A DNA stretch of 64,000 bases from Pullichristensenella sp963930055 (GTDB taxonomy: Bacteria > Bacillota > Clostridia > Christensenellales > Aristaeellaceae). The stretch is taken from the NCBI GenBank assembly GCA_963930055.1, contig CAWVKS010000008.1, positions 434,001-498,000 of the forward strand, in the 5' to 3' direction. Of this stretch, positions 24,290 to 33,286 are shown one piece after another; the first letter of the stretch is position 1; every line of letters begins with the position of its first letter. The notes under the pieces were generated by a model that was not told the origin of the DNA, ran no database searches, and saw only the letters and a list, made by a program, of their open reading frames with translations. The position numbers were made by a program, and so were the translations under genes.

Positions 24290-26311
24290 ATGAAGTATTA
24301 CGTATCGGCAAATGTGCAACAGACGGGCGACGGGACGCAAAAGCGGCCCTTTGCCACCATCCAGGAAGCGGCGGAGCTGGCGCAGGCGGGCGACGAGGTG
24401 CTGGTCGCGCCGGGCGTGTACCACGAGGCCGTGCATCCGCGCCACGCGGGGCGCGAGGACGCGCGCATCACCTACCGTTCCCAGGAAAAGGGCGCGGCGC
24501 TCATCACCGGCGCGGAGCGCGTGACGGACTGGGAGGCGCTGGGCGACGGCGTGTGGAAGTGCGCGGTGCCCAACAGCCTCTTTGACGACGGCAACCCCTT
24601 TACCACGCTGGTGCGCGGCGACTGGTTCAACGCGAAATTCATTGCCCACACGGGCGAGGTCTACCTGAACGACCGCGCCATGTACGAAGTTGCTTCCCTG
24701 GAGGCGGTGCGCGCCCCGCAGCCATCCGCCGTGTCCTGGGATCCCGATTTTTCCGTGTACGCCTGGTTTGCCGAGCAGGACGCGGAGGCGGACCAAACGG
24801 TCATTTACGCCAACTTCCATGGCTGTGACCCGCGCCGCGAGTTCGTGGAGATCAACGTGCGCCGCAGCTGCTTCTGCCCGGAGACGGAGGGCGTGGGCTA
24901 CATTACGCTTTCCGGCTTCGCCATCACCAAGGCCGCCACGCAGTGGGCGCCGCCCACGGCGTATCAGGAGGGCATGGTCGCCCCGCGCTGGTCCAAGGGC
25001 TGGATCATCGAGGATTGCGAGATCTCCCATTCCAAGTGCAGCGGCATCTCCCTGGGCAAGTACCTGCAGCCGGAAAACGACAACAAGTGGCTGCAGTGGA
25101 AATACAAGGACGGCACACAGACGCAGCGCGAATGCGTCTGCCTGGCGCAGCTGGACGGCTGGTCGAAGGAGACGGTCGGCTCCCACATCGTGCGGCGCTG
25201 CCACATCCACGATTGCGGCCAGACCGGCATCGTCGGCCATCTGGGCGGCGCGTTTTCCATCATTGAGGACAACCACATCCACCACATCAACGTCCGCCAG
25301 AACCTGGCCGGCGCGGAGATCGGCGGCATCAAGATGCACGCCGCCATCGACGTGATCTACCGCCGCAACCACATCCACCACTGCACGCGCGGCCTGTGGC
25401 TGGACTGGCAGGCGCAGGGCACCCGCGTGACCCAGAACCTCTTCCACGACAACGCCCTGCCTTACGACCACCTGATGAACGAGGCGGCCACGGTGGGGCT
25501 GGGCGAGGACATATTCATCGAAGTTTCCCACGGCCCGACGCTGGTGGACCACAACCTGCTGCTCTCCACCCGCGCCCTCAAATTGCCCACGCAGGGCGTG
25601 GCGGTGATCCACAACCTCATCGCCGGCTCTTGCACCGCCGTGGGCACGGGCGTGGACAACGGCGCGAAAACGCTGCCCTCCACGCGCTATACGCCCTACC
25701 ACCGGCCGCACAGCACGCAGGTGGTGGGCTTTATGAGCATACTGCACGGCGACATGCGCTTTTACAACAACATATTCGTGCAAAAGCCTGTGCATCCCTA
25801 CCTGCGCCAGTTGGAGGCCTCGCCCCGCTCCCCGGAATGGGATGAGGACAACATCACCGTGGGCACCTGCGCCTATAACGGCTACCCCACCCTCGAGGAA
25901 TGGAAGAAGGAGTTCGAGGGCTACTGCGGCATGGGTTCCGCGCCCAGCGATCGCTACTACATGCCCCTGCCGGTGTGGACGGGCGGCAACTGGTTCTTCA
26001 ACGGCGCCAAGCCCTGCGACAAGGAGAAGGACTACTTCATCGACGGTTGCCACGCCGTGCGCCTGGAGCTTTTGCAGGAGGACGGCGGCATCTGGACGCT
26101 GCGCACCAACCTTGGCCAGTTCCTGCCCGAGGGCGGCGCGCGGAAGCTCGACACGCAGGCGTTGGGCATGGCCTTTGAGCCGGAACAGCGCTTCGAGGCC
26201 CCGGACGGCTCGCCGCTCACCTTCGACGAGGACTATTTCGGCGCAAAGCAGGAAAGCGTCATGCCCGGCCCCTTTGCGAGCATCGGGGAAAGCATGCGCG
26301 TGAGCCGCTGA
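24290..26311 (+). CDS. GH120 beta-xylosidase (right-handed beta-helix)
   Basis: 673-residue cytoplasmic protein with no signal peptide. The N-terminus (YYVSANVQQTGDGTQKRPFA, TIQEAAELAQAGDEV) and many beta-helix turns match family GH120, whose characterised members are beta-xylosidases on xylo-oligosaccharides. Catalytic Asp and Glu are conserved as D372 (GLWLDWQAQGTR) and E411 (DIFIEVSHGP), matching D382 and E405 of the Thermoanaerobacterium enzyme by my alignment. AAAAGGAGG precedes the ATG; a terminator follows. It would release xylose for the isomerase encoded 2.4 kb away. Confidence 0.88.
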   Translation: MKYYVSANVQQTGDGTQKRPFATIQEAAELAQAGDEVLVAPGVYHEAVHPRHAGREDARITYRSQEKGAALITGAERVTDWEALGDGVWKCAVPNSLFDDGNPFTTLVRGDWFNAKFIAHTGEVYLNDRAMYEVASLEAVRAPQPSAVSWDPDFSVYAWFAEQDAEADQTVIYANFHGCDPRREFVEINVRRSCFCPETEGVGYITLSGFAITKAATQWAPPTAYQEGMVAPRWSKGWIIEDCEISHSKCSGISLGKYLQPENDNKWLQWKYKDGTQTQRECVCLAQLDGWSKETVGSHIVRRCHIHDCGQTGIVGHLGGAFSIIEDNHIHHINVRQNLAGAEIGGIKMHAAIDVIYRRNHIHHCTRGLWLDWQAQGTRVTQNLFHDNALPYDHLMNEAATVGLGEDIFIEVSHGPTLVDHNLLLSTRALKLPTQGVAVIHNLIAGSCTAVGTGVDNGAKTLPSTRYTPYHRPHSTQVVGFMSILHGDMRFYNNIFVQKPVHPYLRQLEASPRSPEWDEDNITVGTCAYNGYPTLEEWKKEFEGYCGMGSAPSDRYYMPLPVWTGGNWFFNGAKPCDKEKDYFIDGCHAVRLELLQEDGGIWTLRTNLGQFLPEGGARKLDTQALGMAFEPEQRFEAPDGSPLTFDEDYFGAKQESVMPGPFASIGESMRVSR

Positions 26312-26331
26312 GCGCGCCCACAAACGCGGCC

Positions 26332-26363
26332 ATTGCCTCCGCAGCCCCCCCTGCGGAGGCAAT
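26332..26363 (+). terminator. Intrinsic terminator of the GH120 gene
   Basis: Perfect 13-bp stem ATTGCCTCCGCAG / CTGCGGAGGCAAT, 6-nt loop, followed by TTTCC. Confidence 0.85.
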
Positions 26364-26411
26364 TTCCATGCCCCGGGATGTTTACAATCATGGCAAATGG
26401 CGGGAAAACAG

Positions 26412-26441
26412 TTGACAATTGTGAAGAAGCTCGGCTATAAT
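26412..26441 (+). promoter_or_regulatory. Promoter of the LacI gene at 26560
   Basis: TTGACA (26412-26417), 18-nt spacer, TATAAT (26436-26441). Confidence 0.82.
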
Positions 26442-26559
26442 TATAGAACGCATATGTTGAATCAGTTTCAAGAGGAATAGTGGGCGCGCCATCGGGCGGC
26501 ATACGGCATTTCTGCCTCCGGGTTCCTCAAACCAAAGAATGAAGGCGGAGTTAAGCAGC

Positions 26560-27588
26560 ATGGGCAGGCCAAGGATCGAGAACAACATACATCAGATCGC
26601 CCGTCTGGCGGGCGTTTCGATCTCCACGGTATCCCGCGTGGTCAACCACCCCGAGGCCGTCCGTCCGGAAACGGCGGCGCGCGTCAAGGAAGCCATGGAT
26701 TCTGTCAACTACGCGGCCGCGGAGCGCGCGCCCCGCGCCAGGGCCTCCCAGCGCAACATCGTGTTCGTGATGGGCAATTCCTACGAGGAGATATCCATCT
26801 TCCCGCGCATGATCGAGGGCATCAGCAACGTGCTGCGCACGCAGCAGGTCACGCTTGTCGCCTATATCCAGACAGAGAGCGCTTCGGATGCGGAAAGCAT
26901 CCTCTCCTTCGCCATGGACAAGCGGGCGGAGGGCATCATCACCGCCACGCGCATACCCGCCGATGAACTTGCCATGCTGCAAAGCTACTTCCCCTGCGTG
27001 CAGTGCTTTGAGCACACCGTCAAGGCGGACTGCCCCTATGTGAGCACGGATTTTGCTAAGGCGATCTCCAAGATGATGAGCCACCTCTTCGCGCTTGGCC
27101 GTTCGCAGGTCGCCTTCCTTTCCCTCATCGACGACGGCGGCTACACCGCCGCCCAGCGGCGCGACGCCTATTTGCAGAATATGCAGGAACGCGGCCTGCA
27201 GGTGGTGCCGGACTGGCTGGTACAGCTTTCGCCGCCGGTGTCGTTCGACCACGCCATGGCCGCCGCCATGCGCCTTCTGACGGCGCCGGCACGGCCGGAC
27301 GCGGTCATTTGCACGTCGGATGTGTTCGCCTCCGCGGTCATCCGCGCGGCGCAGACGCTCGGCCTGCGCGTGCCCGAGGACGTGGCCGTCGTCGGCGGCG
27401 ACAACAGCGTGGCCTCCAAGATCTCCTCGCCGATGATCACCACCATCCACCATCCCGTCTACGAGATCGGCTACGCGGTGGGGGAGATGATGCTGGGCAT
27501 GCTCCAGCGCCCGGACGAGGTTCAGAACCGCCACATATTGCTGGACGCCGAATTGATACTGCGCGCCTCTTCCGACGTAAAGCGCTAG
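26560..27588 (+). CDS. LacI-family transcriptional regulator
   Basis: 342-residue repressor. Helix-turn-helix at residues 9-33 (IHQIARLAGVSISTVSRVVNH), then a periplasmic-binding-like effector domain with DAVICTSDVFASAVIRAAQ and the C-terminal VAVVGGDNS. ATG 26560 (MGRPRIEN) follows GGCGGAG; the earlier ATG 26539 has no ribosome binding site. It sits between the GH120 gene and the cysteine/peptide operon and could control either. Confidence 0.9.
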   Translation: MGRPRIENNIHQIARLAGVSISTVSRVVNHPEAVRPETAARVKEAMDSVNYAAAERAPRARASQRNIVFVMGNSYEEISIFPRMIEGISNVLRTQQVTLVAYIQTESASDAESILSFAMDKRAEGIITATRIPADELAMLQSYFPCVQCFEHTVKADCPYVSTDFAKAISKMMSHLFALGRSQVAFLSLIDDGGYTAAQRRDAYLQNMQERGLQVVPDWLVQLSPPVSFDHAMAAAMRLLTAPARPDAVICTSDVFASAVIRAAQTLGLRVPEDVAVVGGDNSVASKISSPMITTIHHPVYEIGYAVGEMMLGMLQRPDEVQNRHILLDAELILRASSDVKR

Positions 27589-27629
27589 GCGCGCCCCTTT
27601 CGCCTTTCCGTGCGGGCCCCCGCGGGCTG

Positions 27630-27657
27630 AAAACAATGGCGGGACGCCTGTTTTTTT
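27630..27657 (+). terminator. Possible terminator after the LacI gene
   Basis: A small hairpin with GGCG / CGCC core, flanked by AAAACA and TGTTTT with a 2-nt bulge, runs into seven T. Weak stem but good T-run. Confidence 0.45.
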
Positions 27658-27742
27658 GTCGCCCATCAAAAGAAAATATATGCAAATTTATGAAATGAAA
27701 TCGCGCAAGTTTCGATTATTTTCAAAAAACTGCTGAAACAGG

Positions 27743-27771
27743 TTGACTTGAACGCCCATGCGTGCTATAAT
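27743..27771 (+). promoter_or_regulatory. Promoter of the 27858-37979 operon
   Basis: TTGACT (27743-27748), 17-nt spacer, TATAAT (27766-27771). No other good promoter is seen before the terminator at 38015, so about 10 kb may be one transcript. Confidence 0.82.
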
Positions 27772-27857
27772 ACTGCCATAAAACGAAGAGACGAGTGTAA
27801 ATTTTATAACTTGTGCCATTTATTTTCTGAAAATATAAATGCGAAAAGGTGCTGTAA

Positions 27858-28559
27858 ATGAAGATCATGGTAACGGGCGCCGCGGGCGGTTTGGGCCAGA
27901 GCCTCTGCAAGGAGGCGATTTCCCGCGGCTGGCAGGTGGTGGCGCTGGACCGCTCCGCGCCGACGGAAGCGCTGCGCGGTTGGATGGAAGCGGGGCAGGC
28001 GACGTTCTATCAGGCGGACATGGGCGACCGCGAGCAGGTCGCGGCCGTGGCCGGGCGCGTATTGCAAACGGAGGCGGCGCTGGACGGCCTGGTGAACAAC
28101 GTCGGCGTGGTGCTCGGGCGCGAGGACACGCTGGAGACCATGCGCATGGAGGACCTGACGCGCAGCATGGACATCAACGTATACGGGCCCATGGAACTGA
28201 CCAGGCGCATACTGCCGCTTTTGCGCAGAAGCCCCTCGGCGGGCATCGTCAACATCACCTCCACCGCTGCGGCCTACAAGGGCGCGCGGGCGATCGACTA
28301 TCCCTACGCGATCTCCAAATGCGCCTTTACGATGTTTTCGGAAAAGCTGCGCGCCTACCTCCGGGAGGACGGTATCCGCGTGGCGGCGGTGCATCCCGGC
28401 TGGATGCGCACGGCGCTGGGCGGAGCGGAGGCCACGGTGGATCCCGCGGAAGTGGCGGTGCATGTGCTGGATATACTTTGCGGCAAGCAAGTGGTGACGG
28501 CCGACCCGGCCTTTGTCAATCGCTTCGGCGAACCCATTCGCAACCGCAATGATATATAG
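27858..28559 (+). CDS. Short-chain dehydrogenase/reductase
   Basis: 233-residue SDR. Cofactor motif TGAAGGLG at residues 6-13, NNVGVV, Ser in NITSTAA, and YAISK as the catalytic Tyr-Lys. The C-terminal VHPGWMRTALGG is shared with the SDR at 40581. AAAAGGTG precedes the ATG. First gene of the operon with the ATC-hydrolase-like and cysteine desulfidase genes; its substrate there is unclear. Confidence 0.88.
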   Translation: MKIMVTGAAGGLGQSLCKEAISRGWQVVALDRSAPTEALRGWMEAGQATFYQADMGDREQVAAVAGRVLQTEAALDGLVNNVGVVLGREDTLETMRMEDLTRSMDINVYGPMELTRRILPLLRRSPSAGIVNITSTAAAYKGARAIDYPYAISKCAFTMFSEKLRAYLREDGIRVAAVHPGWMRTALGGAEATVDPAEVAVHVLDILCGKQVVTADPAFVNRFGEPIRNRNDI

Positions 28560-28598
28560 ACAATCTCAACCAAAGGGTATGGAGAGGAGAGCTTAACA

Positions 28599-29111
28599 AT
28601 GGCGGATACGGAAAAACGCTACACTCTGGACGACGTGAAGGCTTCGACAACGGAGGCTGAGGCGGCGCGCTACAGGTTCATCGGTTGCATGTACAAGACA
28701 CTGCTGGAAGAAGTGGGCGAGGAAAAGGCCAACGACCTGATGTACAAGGCCTATTTCAAGTACGGCTACACCAAGCATCCCGAAGCCACCATCATCCCCG
28801 GCGACCTGGAGCATTTCTGCGATACCTACGCCCATGGCGAGCATACCTACTACCCCTACTCGATGGATATGCCCTATGAGATCCATGGCGACGAGGCCGT
28901 GATGCACTGGTGCACGGGCGGCTTCTGCGGCGGCCTGCAGTGGTTCACCGAAGGCGGCCTGACCAAGGAACAGGCCGGCACGCTCTGCTGGAAGGGCGCG
29001 ATCGCCGGCGACATCGGCTATGCGGACAAGTGCGGCATCGACGCGCACTTTACCAAGACCTGCGGCACCGGCGCCGGCTGCTGCGAATTCGTACTGAAGA
29101 AGCGGAAGTAA
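28599..29111 (+). CDS. L-2-amino-thiazoline-4-carboxylate hydrolase-like protein
   Basis: 170-residue soluble protein, cysteine-rich near the C-terminus (HWCTGGFCGG, TLCW, DKCG, TKTCGTGAGCCEF). The pattern EEKANDLMYKAYFKYG, then a C-terminal KTxxxGxxCCEF, fits the ATC hydrolase family, whose known member opens 2-amino-thiazoline-4-carboxylate to N-carbamoyl-L-cysteine. The assignment is from remembered family pattern, not a search. The next gene degrades L-cysteine, which supports a thiol-compound role. GAGAGGAGAG precedes the ATG. Confidence 0.62.
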   Translation: MADTEKRYTLDDVKASTTEAEAARYRFIGCMYKTLLEEVGEEKANDLMYKAYFKYGYTKHPEATIIPGDLEHFCDTYAHGEHTYYPYSMDMPYEIHGDEAVMHWCTGGFCGGLQWFTEGGLTKEQAGTLCWKGAIAGDIGYADKCGIDAHFTKTCGTGAGCCEFVLKKRK

Positions 29112-29116
29112 AACGG

Positions 29117-30391
29117 ATGAAGGCGTATTTTGACGAGTATGCGGCGCTTTTGAAGCGGGAACTGCTCCCGGCGCTCGGCTGTACGGAGCCCACCGCCATC
29201 GCTTACGCCGCCGCGCTGGCCCGGGAATGCCTTGGGGCATTCCCGGAGCGCGTGGTCGTGGCCTGCAGCCACGACGTCATCAAGAACACGATGAGCGTGC
29301 GCGTGCCCATGGCGGGCGAGCTGCACGGCATCGAAGCCGCCGCCCTCATGGGCCTGATCGGCGGCGACCCCAAGCGGGGCATGGAAGTATTGTCCGCGGC
29401 GGACGGGGATACCCGCCTGCGCGCGCGGGAACTGCTGGGCACGGGGCTTTGCCGCGTGGAGCAGCTGGAGGCCGCCGAGGCGCTGGCCATCCGCGTGACG
29501 GCCTGGGCGGGCGAACACAGCGCCGTGGCGGAGATCCGCGGCAAACACGATCATATCGCCCGCCTGGAGCGCGACGGCAGGAGCCTTTGCGCGCAGGAAG
29601 AAACGCGCGATGAGGCGCGGCGCCCGTCGCCCGCCTACCCGGAAATGGATCTGGAACGCATACTCGACTATGCGGAGGAAGCCGACCTTGCGCCGGTAGC
29701 GCCGGTGCTGGAGCGTCAGGTCGAATACAACCTGCGCATCGCCGAGGAGGGGCTGAAAAACCCCTGGGGCGCCTGCGTGGGCCGCACGCTCCTGCAAAAC
29801 TACGGCGACGACGTCAAAAACGTGGCCCGCGCCTGGCCGGCCGCCGGTTCCGACGCCCGCATGAGCGGCTGCGTTTTGCCGGTGGTCATCAATTCGGGCA
29901 GCGGCAACCAGGGGCTGACGGCCTCCCTGCCGGTCGTCAAATATGCGGAATACTGCCATGCGCCGCACGAGCGCCTTTTGCGGGCGCTGGCGCTGAGCAA
30001 CCTGGTGGCCATTTATCAGAAGAGCCAGCTGGGCACGCTTTCCGCGTTTTGCGGGGCGGTGTGCGCGGCGGCCGGCAGCGGCGCTGGCATCGCCTTTTTG
30101 CTGGACGGCCGCCGGGAAGTGATCAGGCAGACCATCGTCAACACGCTGGCGGACGTCTCGGGCATTATCTGCGATGGCGCGAAGCCCTCCTGCGCGGCGA
30201 AGATCGCCTCCGCGGTGGACGCGGCCATTCTGGGCTTTTCCCTCGCGCGGGAACAGCATGGCTTTACGGAAGGGGAAGGGATCGTGCAGTCCACGGCGGA
30301 CGAGACGTGCCATATGGCAATGAAGATCGGCCGCGAGGGCATGCGCGAAACGGATCGCGTGATCCTGGATGTCATGCTCGCGCGTCGATAA
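29117..30391 (+). CDS. cyuA: L-cysteine desulfidase (CyuA/UPF0597 family)
   Basis: 424-residue iron-sulfur lyase related to the serine dehydratase alpha chain. It converts L-cysteine to pyruvate, ammonia and sulfide. Likely cluster ligands and signature stretches: C22 in LGCTEPTAIA, GCVLPVVINSGSGNQG, and GIICDGAKPSCAAKIASAVDAA. ATG 29117 begins MKAYFDEYAALLKRELLPAL, 5 nt after the preceding stop; longer in-frame upstream sequence is inside the previous gene. Length matches E. coli YhaM/CyuA (about 436 residues). Confidence 0.87.
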   Translation: MKAYFDEYAALLKRELLPALGCTEPTAIAYAAALARECLGAFPERVVVACSHDVIKNTMSVRVPMAGELHGIEAAALMGLIGGDPKRGMEVLSAADGDTRLRARELLGTGLCRVEQLEAAEALAIRVTAWAGEHSAVAEIRGKHDHIARLERDGRSLCAQEETRDEARRPSPAYPEMDLERILDYAEEADLAPVAPVLERQVEYNLRIAEEGLKNPWGACVGRTLLQNYGDDVKNVARAWPAAGSDARMSGCVLPVVINSGSGNQGLTASLPVVKYAEYCHAPHERLLRALALSNLVAIYQKSQLGTLSAFCGAVCAAAGSGAGIAFLLDGRREVIRQTIVNTLADVSGIICDGAKPSCAAKIASAVDAAILGFSLAREQHGFTEGEGIVQSTADETCHMAMKIGREGMRETDRVILDVMLARR

Positions 30392-30448
30392 ACAACATAG
30401 TCTGACAGCGCCCGTTTCCGCGCCGGACAACAGAAGGGACGATGTACG

Positions 30449-31402
30449 ATGCTGCGATATATCATCAAGCGATTGCTTCTCATGCTGCCGATCCTGCTCG
30501 GCATCACGATCCTCGTCTATTTCATTGCCAGCCTCTGCCCGGGCTCGCCCCTGACCATGCTTTTGCAGGATCCGCAGATCACGGAAGCGGACCTGGCGGC
30601 GGCCGAGGCGCGCTATGGCCTGGATCAGCCGGTGATCGTGCAATACCTGCGCTGGCTGGGGAACTGCCTGCAGGGCAACCTGGGCTATTCCTACCGCACG
30701 GGGCAGCCGGTGGTCGAACTGATCGGCGAGCGCATCGGGCCGACGCTGGTGCTGACACTGACGGGCACGGCCATCGCCCTGCTGATCGCCATCCCCCTGG
30801 GCGTGCTGGCGGCCTACAAGCCCTATACAGGCTTTGACTACGCGGCTTCCGGCTTTTCCTTCCTGGGGGCGGCGGCGCCCAACTTCTTTGTCGGCCTTGT
30901 GTTTATCTACCTGTTCGCGGTGAAGCTGGGCATATTGCCCACGGGCGGCATGTTCAGCAATTCCGGCGGCGGGGGCGCGGCGGACTATCTGAAACATCTG
31001 TTGATGCCGGCGATGGTCATCGCCTTTGGCCATATGGGCATGTATATCCGCCAGACGCGCAGCAGCGTCCTGGAAGTGCTGGGCGACGACTATGTGCGCA
31101 CCGCCCGCGCCAAGGGCCTGACCGAGCGCCGCGTGGTGCTGCGCCATGCGCTGCGCAACGCCCTGATCCCCGTCATCACCCAGTTGGGCCTTTCCATCCC
31201 CACGCTGATCGGCGGCGCGGTCGTCACCGAACAGGTGTTCAGCTGGCCGGGCCTGGGCACGCTGATGGTCTTTTCCATCCAGGCGCGCGACTACCCCGCC
31301 ATCATGGGCATCACGGTGGTCATCGCCGTAGTGGTCATGCTCGGCAACATGCTCGTGGAGATACTCTACGGCGTCCTGGATCCCAGGATCCGCCATCAGT
31401 AA
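30449..31402 (+). CDS. dppB: Dipeptide/oligopeptide ABC permease, DppB type
   Basis: 317-residue permease. N-terminus LRYIIKRLLLMLPILLGIT with the DppB/OppB topology, the large loop (QITEADLAAAEARYGLDQP), and the ATPase-contact segment DYVRTARAKGLTERRV. Pairs with the DppC permease 18 nt downstream. The first of five transport genes following cyuA. Confidence 0.92.
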   Translation: MLRYIIKRLLLMLPILLGITILVYFIASLCPGSPLTMLLQDPQITEADLAAAEARYGLDQPVIVQYLRWLGNCLQGNLGYSYRTGQPVVELIGERIGPTLVLTLTGTAIALLIAIPLGVLAAYKPYTGFDYAASGFSFLGAAAPNFFVGLVFIYLFAVKLGILPTGGMFSNSGGGGAADYLKHLLMPAMVIAFGHMGMYIRQTRSSVLEVLGDDYVRTARAKGLTERRVVLRHALRNALIPVITQLGLSIPTLIGGAVVTEQVFSWPGLGTLMVFSIQARDYPAIMGITVVIAVVVMLGNMLVEILYGVLDPRIRHQ

Positions 31403-31419
31403 GCGGGGTGACGCGCGAT

Positions 31420-32289
31420 ATGAAAGCAACCGGGAAAAGCAATTCCTATTGGAAAGACGTGCTTGGGCGCTTTGTGCGCCACAAACTGGCGGTGATCGGC
31501 CTTGTCATCATTGTGCTGGAAGTACTGGCGGTGCTGATCCTGCCGTCCGTCCTCCAGATCGACCCCAACCGTTCGGACTTTATCGCCGGCATTTACGCCA
31601 AGCCGAGCGCCAGCCATATCCTCGGCACCGACGATGTCGGGCGCGACCTGTTCGCCCGCGTGCTCTCCGGCGGCCGCACCTCCCTGTATGTGGGCGTTGT
31701 CTCGGCGCTCATCAGCGTGTGCATCGGCGCGCCCCTGGGCCTGCTGGCCGGCTATTACGGCAAGGGCGTGGAAATGGTCATCATGCGCCTGGCGGACGTG
31801 TTCCAGTCCATCCCCTCAATGATCCTCGTCCTGGTGCTGGTATCGGTGATCGGGCCTTCCGTCACTTCGGTCACGCTGGTCATCGGCGTACTGGGCTGGG
31901 CGTCGTCGGCGCGCATACTGCACAGCAGCGTGCTCTCCGTGCGCGAGCGCGACTATGTGGAGGCCGCCCGCGCCATCGGCACGAAAAACGGCAAGATCAT
32001 GTTCCGCTATGTGCTGCCCAACGCCTTTGCGCCCCTGCTGGTCAACTTTTCCTTCTCCATCGCCTCGGCGATCCTCACGGAGTCCGGCCTGAGCTTCCTG
32101 GGCATGGGCGTGCAGCCGCCGAACGCCTCCTGGGGCAACATACTGTATGCGGCGCAGTCCATCTCCATCCTCACGAACATGCCCTGGGTCTGGGTGCCCA
32201 CCGGCCTTTTGCTGGTGCTGACGGTGCTGAGCTTCAACTTCCTGGGCGACGGCGTGCGGGATGCGCTGGATCCCAAGATGAAAGTGTGA
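31420..32289 (+). CDS. dppC: Dipeptide/oligopeptide ABC permease, DppC type
   Basis: 289-residue permease with an N-terminal cytoplasmic stretch (SYWKDVLGRFVRHKLAVIG), the HILGTDDVGRDLFARVL motif and contact loop DYVEAARAIGTKN. ATG 31420 follows GGGGTGA with good spacing; GTG 31408 is the less likely longer start. Ends FLGDGVRDALDPKMKV, the usual DppC terminus. Confidence 0.93.
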   Translation: MKATGKSNSYWKDVLGRFVRHKLAVIGLVIIVLEVLAVLILPSVLQIDPNRSDFIAGIYAKPSASHILGTDDVGRDLFARVLSGGRTSLYVGVVSALISVCIGAPLGLLAGYYGKGVEMVIMRLADVFQSIPSMILVLVLVSVIGPSVTSVTLVIGVLGWASSARILHSSVLSVRERDYVEAARAIGTKNGKIMFRYVLPNAFAPLLVNFSFSIASAILTESGLSFLGMGVQPPNASWGNILYAAQSISILTNMPWVWVPTGLLLVLTVLSFNFLGDGVRDALDPKMKV

Positions 32290-32305
32290 AAGGGGGGCGG
32301 GCAAT

Positions 32306-33286
32306 ATGGGAGAGACCGTGCTGGAGGTAAAAGACCTGCGCGTTGATTTTGATACCAAGGGCGGCCGCGTCAACGCCGTCAGCGGCGTCAGCTTCGCGCT
32401 GGAAAAGAACAGGACGCTGGGCATCGTCGGCGAGAGCGGCTGCGGCAAGAGCGTTTCCATGCTCTCGGTGATGAAGCTGTTGCCCATGCGCACTTCCCAC
32501 ATTGGCAAGGAAACGTCCATCCGCCTGAACGGGCGGGAGATATCCGGCCTGAGCAACCGCGCGATGTGCCACATCCGCGGCCGGGAGATCTCGATGATCT
32601 TCCAGGACCCGATGACCAGCCTCAACCCCGTGATGACGATCGGCAGCCAGATGGTGGAGACCATCCGCGCCCATGGCGACACGGGGCGCGAGCAGGCCTA
32701 CGCCGAAGCGGTGAAGATGCTCGAAAGCGTGGGCATTTCCGAGGCGGAGAAGCGCATGCGCTCCTTCCCCCACCAGCTGTCCGGCGGCATGCGCCAGAGG
32801 GTGATGATCGCCATGGCGCTGGCCTGCCAGCCGGCGGTGCTGATCGCCGACGAGCCGACCACGGCGCTGGACGTGACCATACAGGCGCAGATCCTCGAAC
32901 TGATGCAGGATCTCAAGCGCCGCGTGAGCACTTCCATCATCCTCATCACGCACGATCTGGGCGTGGTGGCGGAGATGGCGGACGATGTGATGGTCATGTA
33001 CGCCGGCGAAGTCGTGGAACAGGGCACGGCGGCGGAAATCTTCAACGACCCGCGCCACCCCTACACGCGCGGCCTGATGCAGTCCATCCCCCGGCTGGAC
33101 GTGGAAAAGGATCGCCTCTACACCATCCGCGGCGCGGTGCCGGACCTTGCGCACATGCCGTCCGGCTGCCGCTTCTGCGACCGCTGCGATTTCGCGCAGG
33201 AGCGCTGCCGGCGCGAGCGCCCGGCGCTCGTGGGCGAGGGCGGCCATCTTGTGCGCTGCTTTCTTGAACGGGAGGTGGCAAAGTGA
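32306..33286 (+). CDS. dppD: Peptide ABC importer ATPase, DppD type
   Basis: 326-residue ATPase. Walker A GESGCGKS at residues 42-49, signature LSGGMRQR, Walker B VLIADEPTTALD, switch THDLGVV, and the oligopeptide C-terminal cysteine motif SGCRFCDRCDFAQERC, which binds an iron-sulfur cluster in some family members. AGGGGGGCGGG precedes the ATG. The last codons overlap the dppF start. Confidence 0.94.
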   Translation: MGETVLEVKDLRVDFDTKGGRVNAVSGVSFALEKNRTLGIVGESGCGKSVSMLSVMKLLPMRTSHIGKETSIRLNGREISGLSNRAMCHIRGREISMIFQDPMTSLNPVMTIGSQMVETIRAHGDTGREQAYAEAVKMLESVGISEAEKRMRSFPHQLSGGMRQRVMIAMALACQPAVLIADEPTTALDVTIQAQILELMQDLKRRVSTSIILITHDLGVVAEMADDVMVMYAGEVVEQGTAAEIFNDPRHPYTRGLMQSIPRLDVEKDRLYTIRGAVPDLAHMPSGCRFCDRCDFAQERCRRERPALVGEGGHLVRCFLEREVAK